This document shows positions 20,368 through 28,934 of a stretch of 64,000 nt of DNA, piece after piece (within the stretch, counting starts at the first letter, position 1; every line of letters starts with the position of its first letter). This DNA comes from Paracoccaceae bacterium (GTDB lineage Bacteria > Pseudomonadota > Alphaproteobacteria > Rhodobacterales > Rhodobacteraceae). The notes below the pieces were generated by a model. The model had not been told where the DNA came from and did not search any database. It saw only the letters and a program-made list of their open reading frames with translations. The stretch covers positions 31,016 to 95,015 of the forward strand of contig JAPORQ010000073.1 of NCBI GenBank assembly GCA_026710155.1, written 5' to 3'. The position numbers and the translations under genes were made by a program.

Positions 20368-20844
20368 TCAATCGGTACTAGACTCCCTGTCCATGGCAAT
20401 CCACACAGCAAAACCCGTTCTTTCAATAGGATCCGATTCCTGCAATTGTTGAATTACCATGGCTGCAGTTTCAATATCATTGTAAACATCATCCCGTGTC
20501 AACCTGTACGAAGGATTATAATCAGCCTGGTGCCGTTTTAACTGAAGTTCAACAAACTTGCCGGCAAACTCCTGGATACTTTCAGCAAATCCCGATATTT
20601 CATACATTTTGCATTGGTTCTTGGCATATCTGTGTTTGATAGACCGATAGGCTTGTTGCCAGGCACTCTGACTCCTTCTTGCTCCAGCCGTACCAACTAG
20701 GGAATCGGCACAATTTCGGCTTAGGGCATTTAACATTGCATAATATGCTGTACTCAAGGCCCTTTTCAGGTTTACCTGCCGAGGCTTGCCGGGATAATGT
20801 GAAGTAAGGATTAGGGCTGCAACAACAAGATCATGCGGATTCAA
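20368..20844 (-). CDS. HEPN-like protein, module A second gene
   Basis: A 158-residue, mostly helical protein of unknown function, paralogous to the protein at 33146-33643. Shared blocks are PRQVNLK, then AYYAM/TYYAM, NCA.S..GT, AW.QAYRS..H, RH.ADY.P and a C-terminal FAVW. The YYAM helix and the R..ADY block are typical of HEPN domains, the RNase fold found in many toxin and defence systems. The strict R-x4-6-H catalytic motif is not clearly present: YRSIKH has only three residues between Arg and His. It starts with TTG, 14 bases inside the preceding gene, suggesting translational coupling. Toxin function is inferred only. Confidence 0.72.
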   Translation of the reverse strand: MNPHDLVVAALILTSHYPGKPRQVNLKRALSTAYYAMLNALSRNCADSLVGTAGARRSQSAWQQAYRSIKHRYAKNQCKMYEISGFAESIQEFAGKFVELQLKRHQADYNPSYRLTRDDVYNDIETAAMVIQQLQESDPIERTGFAVWIAMDRESSTD

Positions 20845-21112
20845 GGTTTTTAAATTCTTCTTCGGTCAGGAATGAAAATACAGGATAAAGTTCCGAATCG
20901 ATTTCCCTGAGTGGTTGGCGTAAACTTCGGGTCAATCCCAAAACCTTCTTTGGATCCAATCGATCATTCTTTGCTTCATAAACCACCATGATGTACAGGA
21001 TGGGATCACCATCATGATCTTTGACCCTTTCGGATTCCAGCTCAACAACCTTGACCAGCTTGAGTCGTTTTTGAACAATGGTTTTCAGGGATTCGTCAAT
21101 GTTTGCCTGCAT
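20831..21112 (-). CDS. Small partner protein, module A first gene
   Basis: A 93-residue protein paralogous to that at 33630-33914. Common blocks are MQ.NI...LK..V, ..GDPI..I.VVYE, N.RLDP.KV and, near the end, ISFMT/FSFLT. It looks like one alpha/beta domain, with no nucleotidyltransferase GS motif, so it is not a standard MNT partner of HEPN. Three ATGs in a row open the frame (21118, 21115, 21112); the last is chosen because AGGAG (21120-21124) then has 7-base spacing and the alignment with copy B starts there. It precedes and overlaps the HEPN-like gene. It could be the antitoxin or RNA-binding partner, which is inference. Confidence 0.7.
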   Translation of the reverse strand: MQANIDESLKTIVQKRLKLVKVVELESERVKDHDGDPILYIMVVYEAKNDRLDPKKVLGLTRSLRQPLREIDSELYPVFSFLTEEEFKNLESA

Positions 21113-21134
21113 CATCATACTCCTTTACCCAAAC

Positions 21135-21163
21135 AATATAATCTCCTGCATACTTTCTGACAA
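21135..21163 (-). promoter_or_regulatory. Promoter of module A
   Basis: On the minus strand TTGTCA (21158-21163) and TATATT (21135-21140) are separated by 17 bases. The same two hexamers, with a 16-base spacer, stand before module B although the DNA between and around them differs. Their conservation in two diverged copies supports real promoter function, perhaps with an overlapping operator. Confidence 0.6.
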
Positions 21164-21399
21164 GAATAATCAAACTGTCGATGCGATAACTCTGCCACTC
21201 AATTAAAATCATAGCCCCTGAACATGGTTGATTGTATACAGCGAGTACGTTTGTGGATAACAACGCTCCAGCCTTGATAAGAATGATTCAATTGTGCCCA
21301 ATTCATAATCTGCCAAGTCATGCTGCATATAATGCGAATCACATACATGGCCAGACATCCCAAAACTGATGGAATTCCCCCGGGGGAGTGCTACTGGAC
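21164..21399 (+). other. Non-coding stretch beside module A
   Basis: Upstream of module A and downstream of the transposase remnant. No gene, repeat or RNA was recognised here. Together with the remnant and the MITE it forms a gene-free 1.2 kb accessory interval. Confidence 0.4.
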
Positions 21400-21660
21400 T
21401 CACACATTTCCTCCCAGGTCATATCCAGGCTGTATGGCCCGGAATCGGTACAGTCCTCGCAGCATGACAACCGGGCCCGGTTTTCCATGGTGGCAATTCC
21501 ACCCTCCAGGACGTGCACGGACCCAGGCTGCAAAGGCCAGGGATCCCCTTGGATGCAGGTTCTTCTGCTTCACCGTCCTGCCCCCAACCGTTGCCGATAC
21601 CGCTTCCAGGGCCTCTTGGTCGGCCGGTGTGAACACATCGCCGATCAAAATGCAAGGACA
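21400..21660 (-). pseudogene. C-terminal fragment of an IS4-family transposase
   Basis: One minus-strand frame (21400-21648) reads as the end of an IS4-type DDE transposase. The diagnostic block is HPRGSLAFAAWVRARPGGW followed by GKPGPVVMLRGLYRF, closely matching the HP.GSLAWAAWIIARLGGW ... GKPGP..M.RG form of that family; the preceding ALEAVSATVGG and KQKN also fit. The DDE catalytic core is absent, so this is a dead remnant. The local base composition is clearly richer in G+C than the neighbours. It lies about 0.3 kb from module A; no terminal inverted repeats were found. Confidence 0.75.
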
Positions 21661-21991
21661 AACTCAAAAAAAAAGATGTGTGAATATAGTAGGAGTCCAA
21701 GGGGGCAAAGCATGATCATGGAACTTGGGGGCTGGGTAAACCGGACAGGGAAGTGCCGGGCAGTTGGGCATATAATTGTATATAGTTATCCAATTTCTTG
21801 TATCTGTTCCAGGCGGTCCCATCCAATGGCACATGGCTTGCCTCCATTGTCAGGTGGCTTTTGGAGTGTGAACAATACGATGTTTCAAGACCGTTTGCTG
21901 TTTTCGGGACCAATGGTACAGGCTCTTATAACTTGGATTTCATCACTATCAGGAATGATGGTTGCCAGAATTTCTGACAATGATTAATTTT
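21661..21991 (+). other. Stretch between transposase fragment and MITE
   Basis: No intact gene. Several overlapping frames are open (plus strand to 21987, minus strand 21716-21913) but none gives a recognisable product. The DNA is probably older transposon sequence that has decayed past recognition. Confidence 0.4.
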
Positions 21992-22170
21992 GGGGATTAT
22001 ATGCTTAAGTGACCATTCTTTCAAATTTGAAAAAACTGCGAATCACCAATGTAATAAGCCTTTGTTGAAAGCCGAACCAAAATCAACTCGATATTCGCAT
22101 AAGCAAAATCCAAAACAAAAGCAGGTTAAATCCTGCAATGATCACTTAAGTATATAATCCCCTTAATTTT
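21984..22170. mobile_element. 171-bp MITE with 26-bp terminal inverted repeats and 8-bp target duplication
   Basis: The element spans 21992-22162. Its ends, 21992-22017 and 22137-22162, are inverted repeats of 26 bases matching at 24 positions; both begin with GGGGATTATAT. Immediately outside is TTAATTTT on both sides (21984-21991 and 22163-22170), a perfect 8-bp direct repeat. The 119-bp centre has no coding capacity and holds a small GCAGG/CCTGC hairpin (22121-22136). This is the structure of a non-autonomous insertion element. An 8-bp duplication and GGG ends would suit an IS1595-like parent, which is inference. No second copy was seen in this window. Confidence 0.85.
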
Positions 22171-22314
22171 TAGTAATTCCTAAGATAACTTATACCAAAA
22201 CAACTGATTAATGACTCATAGCACGAATAGAATTAATCCGTAAGTACGGGACAGCATAGTAAATCCTATCGGTGATTATTTTGTTGTTTTGGTATTTTTA
22301 CCTAAATATAGAAA

Positions 22315-23469
22315 ATGCCTACTTCATTTAGAAACAGTTTGGGGTTTACAAAAAAGCCGGAAAATACCCGGGTGGTGGTTGCCATGTCCGGTGGTGTTGA
22401 CAGTTCTGTCGTTGCAGCCAAGTTACATGAAGAAAAATTTGAGGTGATCGGCATTACGATGCAGTTGTATGATCATGGATCCATGATTGCCAAGAAAGGG
22501 GCATGCTGTGCCGGAAGAGATATTCATGATGCTCGTAGAATTGCCGACGAAATTGGATTTCCCCACTATGTTCTGGATTATGAAAGTTATTTCAAGCAAC
22601 AGGTCATACAGGAATTTGTCGAGAGTTATACCAATGGATATACACCCATACCCTGTATTCGATGCAATGAAAGAGTCAAGTTCCGGGAACTTCTTGACAT
22701 GGCCAAAAGTCTGGATGCGGACTGTCTGGCAACAGGTCATTATATTCATCGGGTTGAGGGTAAACATGGGGTTGAACTTCACCGGGCCAAGGATTTGACC
22801 AAGGATCAATCCTATTTTCTCTTCACAACCACAAGGGAACAGTTAGATTTCCTGCGGTTTCCACTGGGAGAAATGAAATCAAAAAGCGAAACCAGAGAAC
22901 TAGCTAAAAAATATGGCTTGGCAGTAGCTCACAAGCCAGACAGCCAGGATATTTGTTTTGTACCGGATGGTGATTACGCAAGACTGGTAAAACGTATAAA
23001 ACCCGAGGCTCTCAAACCGGGTAATATTGTTGATTTACAAGGTAATATACTGGGTAGACATGAAGGCATTTCTCACTTTACCATAGGTCAGAGGAGAGGT
23101 TTGGGTATCAGTGGTTTTTCGAAACCCCAATATGTTGTCAGAATCGATTCCTCCAATGCTGAAGTCATCGTTGGTCATCAATCTGCACTTAACACTTATG
23201 ATTTCGAGATTTCGAATGTTAACTGGTTGGGTGACCTTCCTTTTGAAGAAGAGGAGTCCATCAATGTTGATGTCAAGGTCAGATCAACCCGGACACCAAC
23301 ACCAGCCTTTGTCATCCCTTTAGGTGAAACCAAGGCAAAAATACAATTGATTGACCCCGAATTGGCCGTTTCACCAGGCCAGGCATGCGTATTTTACTCT
23401 CAAGATAGTTCCAGGGTCCTTGGAGGTGGCTGGATTTCCAGGAAAAACCTGAATAACTCAGTAAATTAA
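22315..23469 (+). CDS. mnmA: tRNA-specific 2-thiouridylase
   Basis: A 384-residue enzyme that thiolates U34 of tRNA-Lys, -Glu and -Gln using sulfur relayed from a persulfide. The ATP-binding PP-loop is SGGVDSS (25-31); the catalytic Cys pair is Cys117 in [11 protein letters not shown] and Cys214 in [13 protein letters not shown]. The C-terminal beta-barrel domains are present. Start ATG at 22315; the MITE ends 150 bases upstream and may supply or alter promoter sequence. The next gene, an M20 peptidase, follows after 71 bases. Confidence 0.95.
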   Translation: MPTSFRNSLGFTKKPENTRVVVAMSGGVDSSVVAAKLHEEKFEVIGITMQLYDHGSMIAKKGACCAGRDIHDARRIADEIGFPHYVLDYESYFKQQVIQEFVESYTNGYTPIPCIRCNERVKFRELLDMAKSLDADCLATGHYIHRVEGKHGVELHRAKDLTKDQSYFLFTTTREQLDFLRFPLGEMKSKSETRELAKKYGLAVAHKPDSQDICFVPDGDYARLVKRIKPEALKPGNIVDLQGNILGRHEGISHFTIGQRRGLGISGFSKPQYVVRIDSSNAEVIVGHQSALNTYDFEISNVNWLGDLPFEEEESINVDVKVRSTRTPTPAFVIPLGETKAKIQLIDPELAVSPGQACVFYSQDSSRVLGGGWISRKNLNNSVN

Positions 23470-23540
23470 CCACTATAGGTAACTCAACAAATTATTCTGA
23501 AAATAACCCGAAGAATAGATTTAGAATTAAAGGAACCGTA

Positions 23541-24929
23541 ATGACTTTAGATGACTTACTTAATCAGGTGGACAGGCAATTTCAGGACTCACTTGACAGG
23601 CTTTGTGATCTCCTGAAAATCCCCTCGATATCGACCGATCCCCAATTCAGGGATGAATGCCGCAGAGCTGCTGACTGGCTGGAATCCGACCTCAATTCAA
23701 TTGGATTTTCAGCGAGTGTAAGAGATACGGATGGTCATCCCATGGTGGTGGCACATGGCGAACGTTCTTCATCCAATGTTCTGTTTTATGGTCATTATGA
23801 TGTACAGCCAGTTGACCCTTTGGAGAAATGGCATCATGCACCATTCGAACCAGCCATTGTTTCCGAAAATGGCCAGAAGTCCATACATGCCAGGGGAGCA
23901 TCCGATGACAAGGGTCAGTTGATGACATTTATCGAAGCTTGCCGGGTTTGGAAAGATGTCACTGGTAAACCACCCGCCGGCATTTCTGTTTTGCTAGAGG
24001 GCGAGGAGGAATCTGGATCACCTTCACTGATTCCATTTTTGAAGGAAAATGCCGATGAACTCAAAGCTGATCTGGCCTTCATTTGTGACACAGGACTGTT
24101 TGAATCGGAAATTCCAGCCATCATTACCCAGCTTAGAGGCTTGATGGGTATTGAATTTGAAATCACTGGCCCATCAGTTGATCTTCACTCTGGAATGTAT
24201 GGTGGTTTGGCAGTAAATCCAATTCAAATTCTGGGAAACATCATTTCCGATCTTTTTGATGTAGATGGAAGGGTCATGATTGAGAACTTTTATGAAGGAG
24301 TACTTGAACTTGAACCTTTGCACAAGACCCAATGGGATAATTTGAATTTTGACCAGCAGGGTTTCCTGGGTGATATTGGCTTGCAATTACCCATTGGTGA
24401 AATAGACCGAACTCCCCTCGAAAAACTCTGGTCCCGGCCAACCTGTGAGATCAACGGCATCAGTGGTGGATATGCCGGTGACGGTTTCAAAACAGTAATA
24501 CCTTCGAAGGCTTCGGCCAAAGTAAGTTGTAGATTGGTCGGCAATCAGGACCCTCAACAAATACGTGATAATTTCCGCTCATTTGTTGAATCAAGAATAC
24601 CTTCTGATTGTTCTGTAAAATTTATCAATCATGGCTTGGCCGGGGCCTGTCAAATGCCAACCAGTGATCCAATGTTCGAAATTGCAAGGTCGGCACTTAC
24701 CAAAGAATGGCAAAAGGAAGCTGTATTTGCCGGTTGTGGTGGTTCAATACCGATAGCCGGATATTTCCAGGAATTCTTGGGGATGGATTCATTGCTGACC
24801 GGTTTCGGCAAGGACAAGGACAATATTCATTCACCCAATGAGAAATATGATTTTGATTCATTTTATCATGGAATTAGAAGCTGGATAAGAATACTATATA
24901 ATTCACAGCCCCAACCCAGGCAAAAGTAA
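23541..24929 (+). CDS. M20 family dipeptidase/amidohydrolase
   Basis: A 462-residue zinc peptidase of the M20/M25/M40 (dipeptidase, PepV/CNDP-like) family, acting on dipeptides or N-acyl amino acids. Metal-site motifs are GHYDVQPVDP, ARGASDDKGQ, EGEEESGS, the Asp in FICDTG and His in NIHSPNEKYDF near the C-terminus. The lid/dimerisation domain separates the last ones, as is usual. The exact substrate cannot be read from sequence. The start is the ATG at 23541 after AAAGGA. The gene faces the PaaG-like gene tail to tail. Confidence 0.88.
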   Translation: MTLDDLLNQVDRQFQDSLDRLCDLLKIPSISTDPQFRDECRRAADWLESDLNSIGFSASVRDTDGHPMVVAHGERSSSNVLFYGHYDVQPVDPLEKWHHAPFEPAIVSENGQKSIHARGASDDKGQLMTFIEACRVWKDVTGKPPAGISVLLEGEEESGSPSLIPFLKENADELKADLAFICDTGLFESEIPAIITQLRGLMGIEFEITGPSVDLHSGMYGGLAVNPIQILGNIISDLFDVDGRVMIENFYEGVLELEPLHKTQWDNLNFDQQGFLGDIGLQLPIGEIDRTPLEKLWSRPTCEINGISGGYAGDGFKTVIPSKASAKVSCRLVGNQDPQQIRDNFRSFVESRIPSDCSVKFINHGLAGACQMPTSDPMFEIARSALTKEWQKEAVFAGCGGSIPIAGYFQEFLGMDSLLTGFGKDKDNIHSPNEKYDFDSFYHGIRSWIRILYNSQPQPRQK

Positions 24930-25028
24930 TTGAACTCAAGGAAATCGGCAAAATTGCGTAGCCATTGGATTGAAAGAGAAAAACAATTGATCTGATCTTA
25001 TTCACGACCACATAGTGAATTATGGCGG

Positions 25029-25086
25029 GGTACTCCTAAGGTCCCGGGCAGCAGGTATGGAGTGGGGGATTGGCTGGCTGAGTACC
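25029..25086 (+). terminator. Possible terminator between convergent genes
   Basis: GGTACTC (25029-25035) and GAGTACC (25080-25086) are perfect inverted repeats, followed by TTTT on the plus strand, between the convergent M20 peptidase and PaaG-like genes. The 44-base loop is long for a terminator, so the call is weak. Confidence 0.25.
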
Positions 25087-25157
25087 TTTTGATCGACTAT
25101 GCAGCAAAGGTTTGGCTATCAATCCAATTTTTTCAATATATCCGGTGTTGATAACAA

Positions 25158-25934
25158 CTACCGTCCCTCAAACTTGGGAAGTCTTTTTTCAACAAAGGCC
25201 ATTATTCCCTCACGGAAATCGCGGGATTTTCCGAGTTTGCCCTGCAGTTTTGCCTCCAGTCTGAATTGTTCCTTGAGATTGTTTTCGTAGGTCTTTTGAA
25301 ATGCCTGCTTCAGGCTGTGATAGGCAAGCGTTGGACCTTCTGCCAGCTGTTTTGCACGCAATAACCAATGTTCTTCAAATTGATGGTCTGGTATGGCTTG
25401 CCAAATCAGTCCCCAATTACTTGCCTCAACGGCAGAAACCCTTTCAGCAAACAGGGAAGCTCCCATTGCCTTGGCCAAACCTATTTTCCGTGGCAAGAAC
25501 CAGGTACCACCTGCATCAGGTATTAGGCCAATTCCTGTAAATGCCTGAATGAAGTAGGCGCTTTCAGTTGCAATGATCACATCAGCAGCCAAGGCCAAAC
25601 TGGCACCAGCACCGGCGGCCGCGCCATTCACTGCGGCGATGCTGGGTATCTTTGAGTTATAGATTGCATCAATTAAGTAGTAATATTCATCTCGCAGGGA
25701 TTGCTCAAGATCAGCATTGCCAAGATTAACATTGTTTCCCAAATCCTGCCCTGAACAAAAAGCATTTCCTTTCCCCGTCAATACCAATACCCTACCTTCT
25801 GAATCTGCCCGCTTGATGGCATCAGTCAGTTCTCTTCGCATTTCAGAACTCAAGGCATTCCTGACCTCAGGCCTGTTCATCTTTACGGTTACGACACCGT
25901 TATCAACTGTCATGGTTATGGCTTTATATTCCAC
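25158..25934 (-). CDS. Enoyl-CoA hydratase/isomerase, PaaG-like
   Basis: A 258-residue crotonase-fold protein. The oxyanion-hole segments are AFCSGQDLG and AAVNGAAAGAGASLALAAD; the catalytic region EAYFIQAFTGIGLIPDAGGTWFLPR resembles PaaG (ring-opening epoxide isomerase of phenylacetate breakdown), with an Asp at the catalytic site in GLIPDAGG. No other paa genes are nearby, so it may serve general acyl-CoA metabolism. It follows the ccm cluster, an arrangement I recall from Rhodobacterales. The start is the ATG complementing 25932-25934. Confidence 0.85.
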   Translation of the reverse strand: MEYKAITMTVDNGVVTVKMNRPEVRNALSSEMRRELTDAIKRADSEGRVLVLTGKGNAFCSGQDLGNNVNLGNADLEQSLRDEYYYLIDAIYNSKIPSIAAVNGAAAGAGASLALAADVIIATESAYFIQAFTGIGLIPDAGGTWFLPRKIGLAKAMGASLFAERVSAVEASNWGLIWQAIPDHQFEEHWLLRAKQLAEGPTLAYHSLKQAFQKTYENNLKEQFRLEAKLQGKLGKSRDFREGIMAFVEKRLPKFEGR

Positions 25935-25990
25935 CTTGAGTTCCCTTTTTTTCTATTCACTGAAATTAAATTACAACCAATCTAACCATT

Positions 25991-26452
25991 TTACCTTTTC
26001 GATATTAATTCTTTGATTCTTTTTTTCTCTTCAAGAGTGAAATCATTGGCAGGCAATTCTTCAAATTTACTGTTTTTGTAACTTCTGTAGATGAGTATCA
26101 GGCAAAGCATAATCAAAATTGGACCTGAAAAATACAAAATCCAGTTTTTAGGATTGAATCTGGGTTTGAGCAGTGCAAATTCGCCATATCGATCCTCTAT
26201 ATAATCATAAATCTGTTGATCCGTATTACCTTCTACCAACATCTCCCGAATTAGAATTCGAAAATCCCTGGCAAGTTCAGCGGCAGAATCATCTATATTT
26301 TCGTTTTGACAAACCATGCATCGGATATTTTTGGAAATATCCCTGGCTCTTTGTTCCAGTTGAGAATCATCCAGGATTTCGTTCGGTTCAACACCCAAAA
26401 AACTTGAGGGCATCAGGATCAGCAAAACAAGTAATGTGACAAACCTTTTCAA
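25991..26452 (-). CDS. ccmH: Cytochrome c biogenesis protein CcmH
   Basis: A 153-residue membrane-anchored thiol oxidoreductase that reduces apocytochrome c before heme attachment in the periplasm. It has an N-terminal signal sequence, the redox motif CMVCQN (about residues 46-51), and one C-terminal membrane helix (about 107-126). Its start overlaps the ccmF stop by four bases. The CcmG/DsbE gene that often lies between ccmF and ccmH is not here. Confidence 0.93.
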   Translation of the reverse strand: MKRFVTLLVLLILMPSSFLGVEPNEILDDSQLEQRARDISKNIRCMVCQNENIDDSAAELARDFRILIREMLVEGNTDQQIYDYIEDRYGEFALLKPRFNPKNWILYFSGPILIMLCLILIYRSYKNSKFEELPANDFTLEEKKRIKELISKR

Positions 26453-28410
26453 CTTGCTTTCCTCGGTTTCCGTTTCTGAAGCACTGGTAATCTACTGCTC
26501 AAACTGATGCAACCGCCCAGAGCCATTACAAAAGCACCAATCCAAATCCAGTTTACCATCGGTTTTATATAGGTTCTGACAGCCCAGGCATCCTCTCCCT
26601 GAAAATCACCCAAGACAATATAAAGATCTCTCAGCAATCCCATGTCGATGGCAGCCTCGGTCGTGGTTGAGTTGGCAACCGGATATACCCTCTTTTCCGG
26701 CAGCATCACTGCCACCTGTGAATTGTCATGAATCACCTCGAATTCTCCCACTTGTGCAAAGTAATTGGGTCCCCCCGTCTCTTTTACATCCAATAATTGA
26801 AATTCATAGGAACCGACCTGATAGACATCGCCAATTCGAACAACCCTGATATCTTCTAGTTCCCAGGAAGTAATCGAGGCTATTCCAATAATGGTAAATC
26901 CGAATCCGAGGTGAGCCATTGATTTTCCATATTCTGTTCTGGGAAGTAGTTTCAGCCATCTTAAGGACTTTCCCAGGGGATGTTTCCCGATACCAACCTT
27001 GCCAGCGAGCTCCCACAACGTACCAAGAATAACCCAGACAGCCAGCATCAAACCTACCGGGCCCAACATCCTCATGCCTGTCTGTAGGGACAGGATCAAA
27101 ATGGCTAAAACCAGGGCCAGTATAGCTGGAGCGATTAGACTTTTGAGGGCCCTAGCGATATTCCCCCGTTTCCAGGCAAGTGAAACACCAATGGGCAATA
27201 GCAGCGAAAGGGCTATCATGAAAGGAGTAAAGGTCAAGTTGAAGTATGGGGGACCCACCGAGATCTTATCACCCTGTATCGTTTCTATTATAAGGGGCCA
27301 AAAGGTCCCGATAAAGACAACCATGGCTGAAATCACCAGTAGGAGATTGTTTGAAATCAGGGCTGATTCCCTGCTCCAGAATGAAAACACTCGGCCACCC
27401 CTTATCTTCTTTCCCAAAAGAAGGTAAAGAACTAATGCTCCCCCGGTAAAAAGAAACATGATCGCCAAAATATAAATTCCCCTGGTTGGATCACTCGCAA
27501 AGGAATGGACTGAGGTGATTATGCCTGATCTCACCAAAAAAGTGCCGATGAGTGATAGTGAAAATGCAAGGATTGACAACAGGACAGTCCACTTGGCCAG
27601 TTGCTCTCTTTTTTCCAATACAAGTGTCGAATGCAGCAGGGCAGTTGTAATGAGCCACGGCATGAAGGAAGCGTTCTCTACCGGATCCCAAAACCACCAG
27701 CCTCCCCAGCCAAGTTCATAATATGCCCACCAAGAACCAAGGGCTATACCAAGAGTTAGGCAAACCCATGAAAGAAGGGTCCAAGGACGAACCCAACTGG
27801 CCCAGGCAGAATTGATGCTGCCATTGGCAAGTCCCGCCAGTGCAAAACTGAAGGAAATTGACAAACCCACATAACCCAAATAGAGCAATGGCGGATGAAA
27901 TGCCAAGCCAGGGTCCTGCAACAACGGATTCAGATCATAGCCATTGAATGGCGGGAACTCCAACCGGGCAAACGGATTTGAAGTGAACAGGATGAATGAC
28001 AGGAAAGCAAGGGTTATCGCTGATTGGAAAAACAGTACAAGTGCCTTGAACTTGAGGGGAATTTGTCTTTGCAAAACAGCCAGAAGAAATCCGAAGAAAG
28101 ATAACACCAGAACCCATAAAAGCATGGATCCCTCGTGATTGCCCCAAACTCCCGAAATCTTGTACAAGAGTGGTTTCAGGGTATGGGAATTGTTGGTTAC
28201 AAGGGTCAGGGAAAAATCCGAATTGACAAAGGCCCAAGTGATCGAAAGGAAGGAAATTCCTATAAATCCGAATTGCACAACCGCCATCAGGGTACCGGCA
28301 TACAGCCAGTTGAATATGTTTTTGGCGTATCCCACACCAACAACACCAATTTGCAGGACAGAAACAAGCAACGCCAGAATCAGTGAAAGATGCCCGATTT
28401 CAGTAATCAT
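26449..28410 (-). CDS. ccmF: Heme lyase CcmF
   Basis: A 653-residue inner-membrane protein with about 14-15 helices that attaches heme from CcmE to apocytochrome c. The tryptophan-rich WWD signature is visible as GGWWFWDPVENASFMPWL, preceded by WGNHEGSMLLWVL; conserved His ligands lie in these loops. Length is standard. Its ATG is at 28408-28410, 68 bases after ccmE, and it overlaps ccmH. Confidence 0.95.
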   Translation of the reverse strand: MITEIGHLSLILALLVSVLQIGVVGVGYAKNIFNWLYAGTLMAVVQFGFIGISFLSITWAFVNSDFSLTLVTNNSHTLKPLLYKISGVWGNHEGSMLLWVLVLSFFGFLLAVLQRQIPLKFKALVLFFQSAITLAFLSFILFTSNPFARLEFPPFNGYDLNPLLQDPGLAFHPPLLYLGYVGLSISFSFALAGLANGSINSAWASWVRPWTLLSWVCLTLGIALGSWWAYYELGWGGWWFWDPVENASFMPWLITTALLHSTLVLEKREQLAKWTVLLSILAFSLSLIGTFLVRSGIITSVHSFASDPTRGIYILAIMFLFTGGALVLYLLLGKKIRGGRVFSFWSRESALISNNLLLVISAMVVFIGTFWPLIIETIQGDKISVGPPYFNLTFTPFMIALSLLLPIGVSLAWKRGNIARALKSLIAPAILALVLAILILSLQTGMRMLGPVGLMLAVWVILGTLWELAGKVGIGKHPLGKSLRWLKLLPRTEYGKSMAHLGFGFTIIGIASITSWELEDIRVVRIGDVYQVGSYEFQLLDVKETGGPNYFAQVGEFEVIHDNSQVAVMLPEKRVYPVANSTTTEAAIDMGLLRDLYIVLGDFQGEDAWAVRTYIKPMVNWIWIGAFVMALGGCISLSSRLPVLQKRKPRKAS

Positions 28411-28478
28411 TGTTTCCTGCCTGATTCATGGTTTTCACAATTATTGGTGATGATGCCAATCCTACCAAAAAAAATCAT

Positions 28479-28931
28479 TTATTGGGAAGTTTCCCCGACA
28501 GGTTTGAAAAGACCTTGTTCCCTGAGGGTATCGGCAATCTCCTTGGGCATGTATTTTTCATCATGCTTGGCAAGGATTTCAGTGGCTTCAAAAACACCAT
28601 TGACATAATTGCCAAGGGCAATGGCTCCCTGCCCCTCGGCAAACAAATCGGGTAGAATGCCAGTGTAAACAACCCCAATTGAAGATTCCAAATCACCAAT
28701 TTCAAATCCGATTGAACCGTCGCCGTTTTTCTGAATGGAATTTGGCTGGACCAGCCCCCCTACCCTGAATGTTTCATCAGGTCCAGGCATGTCGGCCAGA
28801 ACCTGGGTTGGATTTCTGAAATACGATATTCCTTCCCTGAATCCATACCCTATCAAGACAGATGCAATAATCAACAGAATGGCAGAAACGACCAGTAGTT
28901 GGATTCTGCCCTTTTTCCTTAAGTTTTTCAT
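28479..28931 (-). CDS. ccmE: Heme chaperone CcmE
   Basis: A 150-residue periplasmic heme carrier with an N-terminal membrane anchor (about residues 12-31) and a beta-barrel. The covalent heme-binding His is in LAKHDEKYMP near the C-terminus. FRVGGLV and VVYTGILPDLFAEGQ are classical family blocks. It starts 3 bases after the argC stop, so argC and ccmE are in one operon. Confidence 0.95.
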   Translation of the reverse strand: MKNLRKKGRIQLLVVSAILLIIASVLIGYGFREGISYFRNPTQVLADMPGPDETFRVGGLVQPNSIQKNGDGSIGFEIGDLESSIGVVYTGILPDLFAEGQGAIALGNYVNGVFEATEILAKHDEKYMPKEIADTLREQGLFKPVGETSQ

Positions 28932-28934
28932 GTA

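Noticed and set aside
20831..21112. Small module protein as an MNT-type nucleotidyltransferase antitoxin
   Set aside because: It lacks the GSxxxG...DxD motif, so the module is not a standard HEPN-MNT pair.
21320..21987. Plus-strand open frames of 131 and 199 codons
   Set aside because: They run opposite to the recognisable IS4 transposase remnant, have no ribosome site and no family; they are taken as shadow frames in G+C-rich DNA.
21400..22170. MITE derived from the nearby IS4 remnant
   Set aside because: IS4-family elements usually make 9-12 bp duplications, and no matching ends border the remnant; the 8-bp duplication points to another family.
24930..25157. tRNA-like sequence between the M20 peptidase and PaaG-like genes
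   Set aside because: The G+C-rich patch has no cloverleaf, T-loop or acceptor stem; it is listed only as a weak terminator candidate.
25991..28931. Loss of ccmG from the cytochrome c maturation cluster
   Set aside because: In related genomes ccmG lies elsewhere with ccmABC, so its absence here does not mean loss.
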